9,472 bases of DNA, taken from contig CAYXVE010000097.1 in NCBI GenBank assembly GCA_964468435.1, positions 1 to 9,472 of the forward strand. Reading direction: 5' to 3'. Positions within the stretch are counted from its first letter, which is position 1. Each line of letters opens with the position of its first letter. Below are positions 6,856 through 9,472 of this stretch, in pieces. This DNA comes from JBCCTX01 sp964468435 (GTDB lineage Bacteria; Bacteroidota; Bacteroidia; J057). The translations under genes and the position numbers were made by a program. The notes beneath the pieces were generated by a model. That model was not told the origin of the DNA. It was given only the letters and a program-made list of their open reading frames with translations, and ran no database searches.

Positions 6856-6863
6856 TATTTTTG
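6856..6863 (+). promoter_or_regulatory. Candidate -7 box for prmC
   Basis: TATTTTTG matches TAnnTTTG exactly, 57 bases before the prmC ATG and immediately upstream of the divergent gldN-like start. No TTG -33 element is evident, and T-rich DNA can produce such a match by chance. Confidence 0.3.
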
Positions 6864-6920
6864 TTATCTCCTGAAAATTATTTCCTTAGCAGTATTACAA
6901 AGATTGTTCCAATCTTACAC

Positions 6921-7805
6921 ATGACTGATTTACTGAACATTCAACAATATCACCATGATATTACCGAGCAACTCTCCCAGGTTTACGACACGCGAGAAGC
7001 TCAGTCTATCAGCCGTGTTTTGTTGACTTACGCAACAGACCAGTCTTGGTTTGAATTGAACTGCGATAATCTGAGATCACTCAGCCCTGCTGAATTATCC
7101 ATAATCCAATCAGCTCTCCCCAAATTACTGGCAGGATGCCCCATACAACATATCACAACTACAGCCCATTTTTATGGTCGCACTTTTACTGTATCACCAG
7201 AGGTGCTCATCCCTCGACAAGAGACGGAAGAACTTACCATCTGGGTCAGAGATAGCTTAAAGGGTCATCCTAGCGATTTTCCTGTGCAAGTGCTTGACCT
7301 GGGAACTGGTAGTGGATGCATTCCGATTACGCTGGCCCTGGAATGGGACCAACTGAAAATCCCGCATCATATCACCGGTATTGATCTAAGTGCTCATGCC
7401 TTACAAATAGCTCAACAAAATGCCCAAAACTTACATGCAAATGTTCACTGGAAACATTTGGATATATTCAACCCTATCTTTGGATTTAACAACCTCGACA
7501 TAGTAATCAGCAACCCTCCTTATATACCGCATTCGGAAAAAGATACCCTTCATCCTAATGTCAGAGACTATGAACCACCAATAGCACTGTATGTTCCAGA
7601 TGAAGATCCCCTCATTTTTTATCGCCAAATTTCGGCTCTTGCAAGACAGTGGCTCAAGCCAAATGGAATGTTATTCTTTGAAATACATACAGATACAGGA
7701 AGTATTATTGTCCAGCTTTTGCAAGCACATGGCTGGGAAGATATCCAGCTCCGCAAAGATCTATCCGGTAAAGACCGGATGATACGATGTATCCACAAAC
7801 AGTAG
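6921..7805 (+). CDS. prmC: Peptide chain release factor N5-glutamine methyltransferase PrmC (HemK, 294 aa)
   Basis: The enzyme transfers a methyl group from S-adenosylmethionine to the Gln of the GGQ motif of release factors RF1 and RF2, helping translation termination; it is cytosolic. An N-terminal helical domain (about 1-80) leads to the family segment PIQHI..AHFYGRTF..VLIPRQETEEL (74-105). The AdoMet site DLGTGSGCIP is at 126-135 and the acidic GIDLS at 153-157. The catalytic NPPYIP (198-203) is intact. A C-terminal LSGKDR segment is also as expected. Length is normal. The ATG at 6921 gives the standard N-terminus; an in-frame ATG at 6783 would overlap the gldN-like gene and is rejected. 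Its stop codon lies in a hairpin, and it converges on a phosphotriesterase relic. Confidence 0.95.
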   Translation: MTDLLNIQQYHHDITEQLSQVYDTREAQSISRVLLTYATDQSWFELNCDNLRSLSPAELSIIQSALPKLLAGCPIQHITTTAHFYGRTFTVSPEVLIPRQETEELTIWVRDSLKGHPSDFPVQVLDLGTGSGCIPITLALEWDQLKIPHHITGIDLSAHALQIAQQNAQNLHANVHWKHLDIFNPIFGFNNLDIVISNPPYIPHSEKDTLHPNVRDYEPPIALYVPDEDPLIFYRQISALARQWLKPNGMLFFEIHTDTGSIIVQLLQAHGWEDIQLRKDLSGKDRMIRCIHKQ

Positions 7806-7833
7806 GTTCAAGCCATGACCTGAACTTACTGTT
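7798..7833. terminator. 13-bp hairpin covering the prmC stop codon
   Basis: Bases 7798-7810 pair with 7821-7833 (AACAGTAGGTTCA with TGAACTTACTGTT, one G-U pair) around a 10-base loop. The prmC TAG is inside the 5' arm. No T-tract follows on either strand. It sits between two convergent genes and may act as a weak bidirectional terminator or 3'-end stabiliser. Confidence 0.5.
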
Positions 7834-7856
7834 ATCAACCCGATCTTGGCCTGTAA

Positions 7857-8540
7857 CTATTTTATAGCAAATGCTCTGACGGAATTATGAACAAAAATGG
7901 TCTGAATCTCTTCCTCGCTCATACCCCGTTCTTTTAACGCAGGGATAAAACGGGTGAAAACTGTTTCATAAGATCGAAAATCACCTCCTCCAGGTTCGCC
8001 TACATGATACCAACCCGCGTCGTGTGATACCAGCGTCCGATCCAATCTGCCCCATCGATGCATCATCATTACCCAATCCACATGATCGTTGACAGGCTGC
8101 TGCATGCGGTCATTGGGACGCACCCCGTCAAGTTCAATCCAGGCACCAGCCTTTACTATCTGAATATGATGTGTGCTATCAGACACGTTCTGGGCATGTA
8201 TCCAGATAAATGCATCGGGAGATACGCCTTTTTGTTCCAGAATATCCAGTATCTTCATTACGGAAGGCCCAGTAGTAGTGTGAGAACCTATCGCAAGACC
8301 TGTATTCAGATGCGTAATTTCGGCGGCTTCCACGATTTTCTCGTTAATCATCGTAAAGGTGTCAGGATTTACACTGATCTTCATAAAGCCGGGCTTGATT
8401 TCTGTCCCCTCTATACCATTTTCCCATGCTTCTATCCATCTTGCAGCCAGCTCTTTTGCCGTATCAGTTTGCACATGATCGGGAAGAAATATTCATTTTC
8501 TCGTCCCATAGTAGCCCGTATTAGTAATGATATGTGAAAC
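7857..8540 (-). pseudogene. 5'-truncated, stop-interrupted phosphotriesterase-family gene
   Basis: The open part (7857-8474, 205 codons from a GTG) is the C-terminal two thirds of a phosphotriesterase-family metal hydrolase (PF02126). It carries IKPGFMKI with the Lys that is carboxylated in the family (residue 32), GSH (His65), WIHAQN (His93) and the SHDAGWY motif with Asp152, ending in AFAIK. Homology does not stop at the GTG: the same frame continues upstream through FLPDHV, an in-frame TGA (8493-8495), then TNTGYYG (8523-8505), another familiar family segment. Beyond about 8540 nothing recognisable remains, and in-frame stops occur (for example 8568-8570). The missing N-terminal portion, about 110 residues, would hold the HxH metal ligands, so the product cannot be an active binuclear hydrolase. 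Alternatively two compensating indels around the TGA restore a GRENEYFLP reading. I call it a pseudogene; the 205-aa part may still be translated. Confidence 0.8.
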
Positions 8541-9315
8541 CACTTTATCAAAATAGTACACAAACACTTATCAAGCAAAGTCAATCTACTTCAATCAAAA
8601 GACGTTTTTTCAAGGATACTAATCCTTATACCTCATTATGTCTTACTGTTTGCAATACTGATAAGATTCTAACTTACATCAATTATCATTACTGCCTCAA
8701 ATGTCAGTTGAAGATATTTCCTGAATTAAAGTAGGGTACATTAACAAATAATCGTTATAAAAATGATTGTACAGATTCTAAATTAGAAAACATGTATTAG
8801 CAACAGTATCCATGTATCATAAAATTGTAAAAACGCTTTATAACTAAATATTTTAAAAGCAAATCGCGTGATTTTTTGCAGTAGTTTAACAATTAAGAAA
8901 AACAAATTTCATAAATAGTTAACATTTAGATAATAATTCTGAAATTATTACATAAATTAGCCGAATATGCAATTATATATGTTAAGAATTATGATTAAAA
9001 TTTATCGTATTTATTAGTAATATTCCTACAATATTGAGTTTAAATTAATAATACATCAACGACATATTATTTTTTACATTACCTAATTTATCAATAAATT
9101 CAACATTTTCATATGCTTCGATTAATTTTTGAGAAGGTGTATATTTTTACAAACATTTCCTAAAATCAGAAATAAAGCAATTGATTATCGTACTTCTTAA
9201 ATATAAATGGTAGTATCTTATATCAATAACATACACTATGTAACACTATTTACATATTACGTAACACAAATGAACGACAATAATTGTATATTTTTAACCT
9301 GAAACCTCAATCAAC
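8541..9315. other. Very AT-rich gene-free spacer
   Basis: No credible coding region is seen in these 775 bases; a 66-codon plus-strand ORF at 8534-8734 resembles no protein I know and overlaps the pseudogene edge. The left 200 bp may be the decayed 5' part of the phosphotriesterase gene. The rest is clearly richer in A/T than the genes around it, with short AT palindromes such as TAATAATT/AATTATTA (8931-8950) and a weak hairpin with a T-run at about 8860-8880. The right end should hold the promoter of the fasciclin gene; TATATTTT at 9287-9294 is a one-mismatch -7 candidate. Confidence 0.6.
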
Positions 9316-9472
9316 ATGAAGAAACTTTTTTACCTCTTTGCAATGGTCTGTTTCACGCTGACTGGATATAGTCAGACAGACTCTACTGTAGTAGATGTTG
9401 TAGTAAACAGTCCTGTGCATGAGACCCTCGAAGCGGCTGTTATAGCTGCCGAACTTGCCGAAACCCTCAGTG
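9316..9472 (+). CDS. Secreted fasciclin-domain protein, 5' part only
   Basis: The open frame runs off the window end after 52 codons. It starts MKKLFYLFAMVCF, a signal peptide likely cut after GYSQ (residue 20), followed by VVDVVVNSPVHETLEAAVIAAEL, the start of a fasciclin (FAS1, beta-Ig-H3) domain with its typical D-x-V-V-N-S-P-x-H-x-T-L-E-A-A-V pattern. FAS1 proteins are exported and usually mediate adhesion or matrix binding. The remaining domain(s) lie beyond the window, so total length and any C-terminal secretion signal are unknown. The ATG is supported by the signal peptide directly behind it; no Shine-Dalgarno sequence is present. Confidence 0.85.
   Translation, partial: MKKLFYLFAMVCFTLTGYSQTDSTVVDVVVNSPVHETLEAAVIAAELAETLS

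Noticed and set aside
6783..6920. 46-codon N-terminal extension of prmC
   Set aside because: It would overlap the start of the divergent gldN-like gene and adds residues not found in PrmC proteins; the ATG at 6921 gives the normal N-terminus.
8058..8537. 159-codon plus-strand ORF
   Set aside because: It is antisense to the phosphotriesterase-family relic and shows no protein-like features.
8534..8734. 66-codon plus-strand ORF in the AT-rich spacer
   Set aside because: It has no signal, domain or recognisable start context, and ORFs of this size occur by chance.
8931..8950. TAATAATT/AATTATTA palindrome as an operator or origin element
   Set aside because: Such AT-only palindromes are expected by chance in this very AT-rich spacer, and no DnaA-box cluster or repeated copies accompany it.

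Overview
The window looks like chromosomal DNA of a gliding or type IX secretion-bearing member of the Bacteroidota. The support is a GldA-type ABC ATPase, a GldN/PorN-family protein, signal peptides ending in SQ or AQ, a secreted fasciclin-domain protein, lack of Shine-Dalgarno sequences, and a TAnnTTTG-type promoter box. The protein flavour is closest to Saprospiria/Cytophagia-like lineages, but genus cannot be read from this sequence.

Left part (1-1531, all on the minus strand): a gene of unknown function for a small helical protein, a YbjQ/UPF0145-family protein, and an exported putative outer-membrane beta-barrel protein. A perfect 10-bp inverted repeat lies between the first two. Middle (1779-5484): a tandem universal stress protein runs on the plus strand. 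It is followed after 19 bp by an exported class C beta-lactamase-fold protein whose catalytic Ser and Lys are replaced, so it is a probable pseudoenzyme. That gene converges, with a single base between stop codons, on gldA. A small winged-helix regulator is divergent from gldA.

Right part (5485-9472): a 490-bp spacer holds two minus-strand intrinsic terminators. One serves the gldN-like gene; the other has no gene in front of it and may end a small RNA. The gldN-like gene is divergent from prmC (release-factor glutamine methyltransferase). prmC converges on a 5'-truncated, stop-interrupted phosphotriesterase-family relic. A roughly 775-bp very AT-rich spacer then leads to the start of a secreted fasciclin-domain gene that runs off the window.

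There is no CRISPR array, insertion sequence, tRNA or rRNA that I can see, and no obvious multi-gene defence or biosynthetic system. The most unusual items are the beta-lactamase-fold pseudoenzyme paired with a stress protein, the stand-alone gldN-like gene with an acidic insertion, the orphan terminator with its possible small RNA, and the decayed phosphotriesterase gene.
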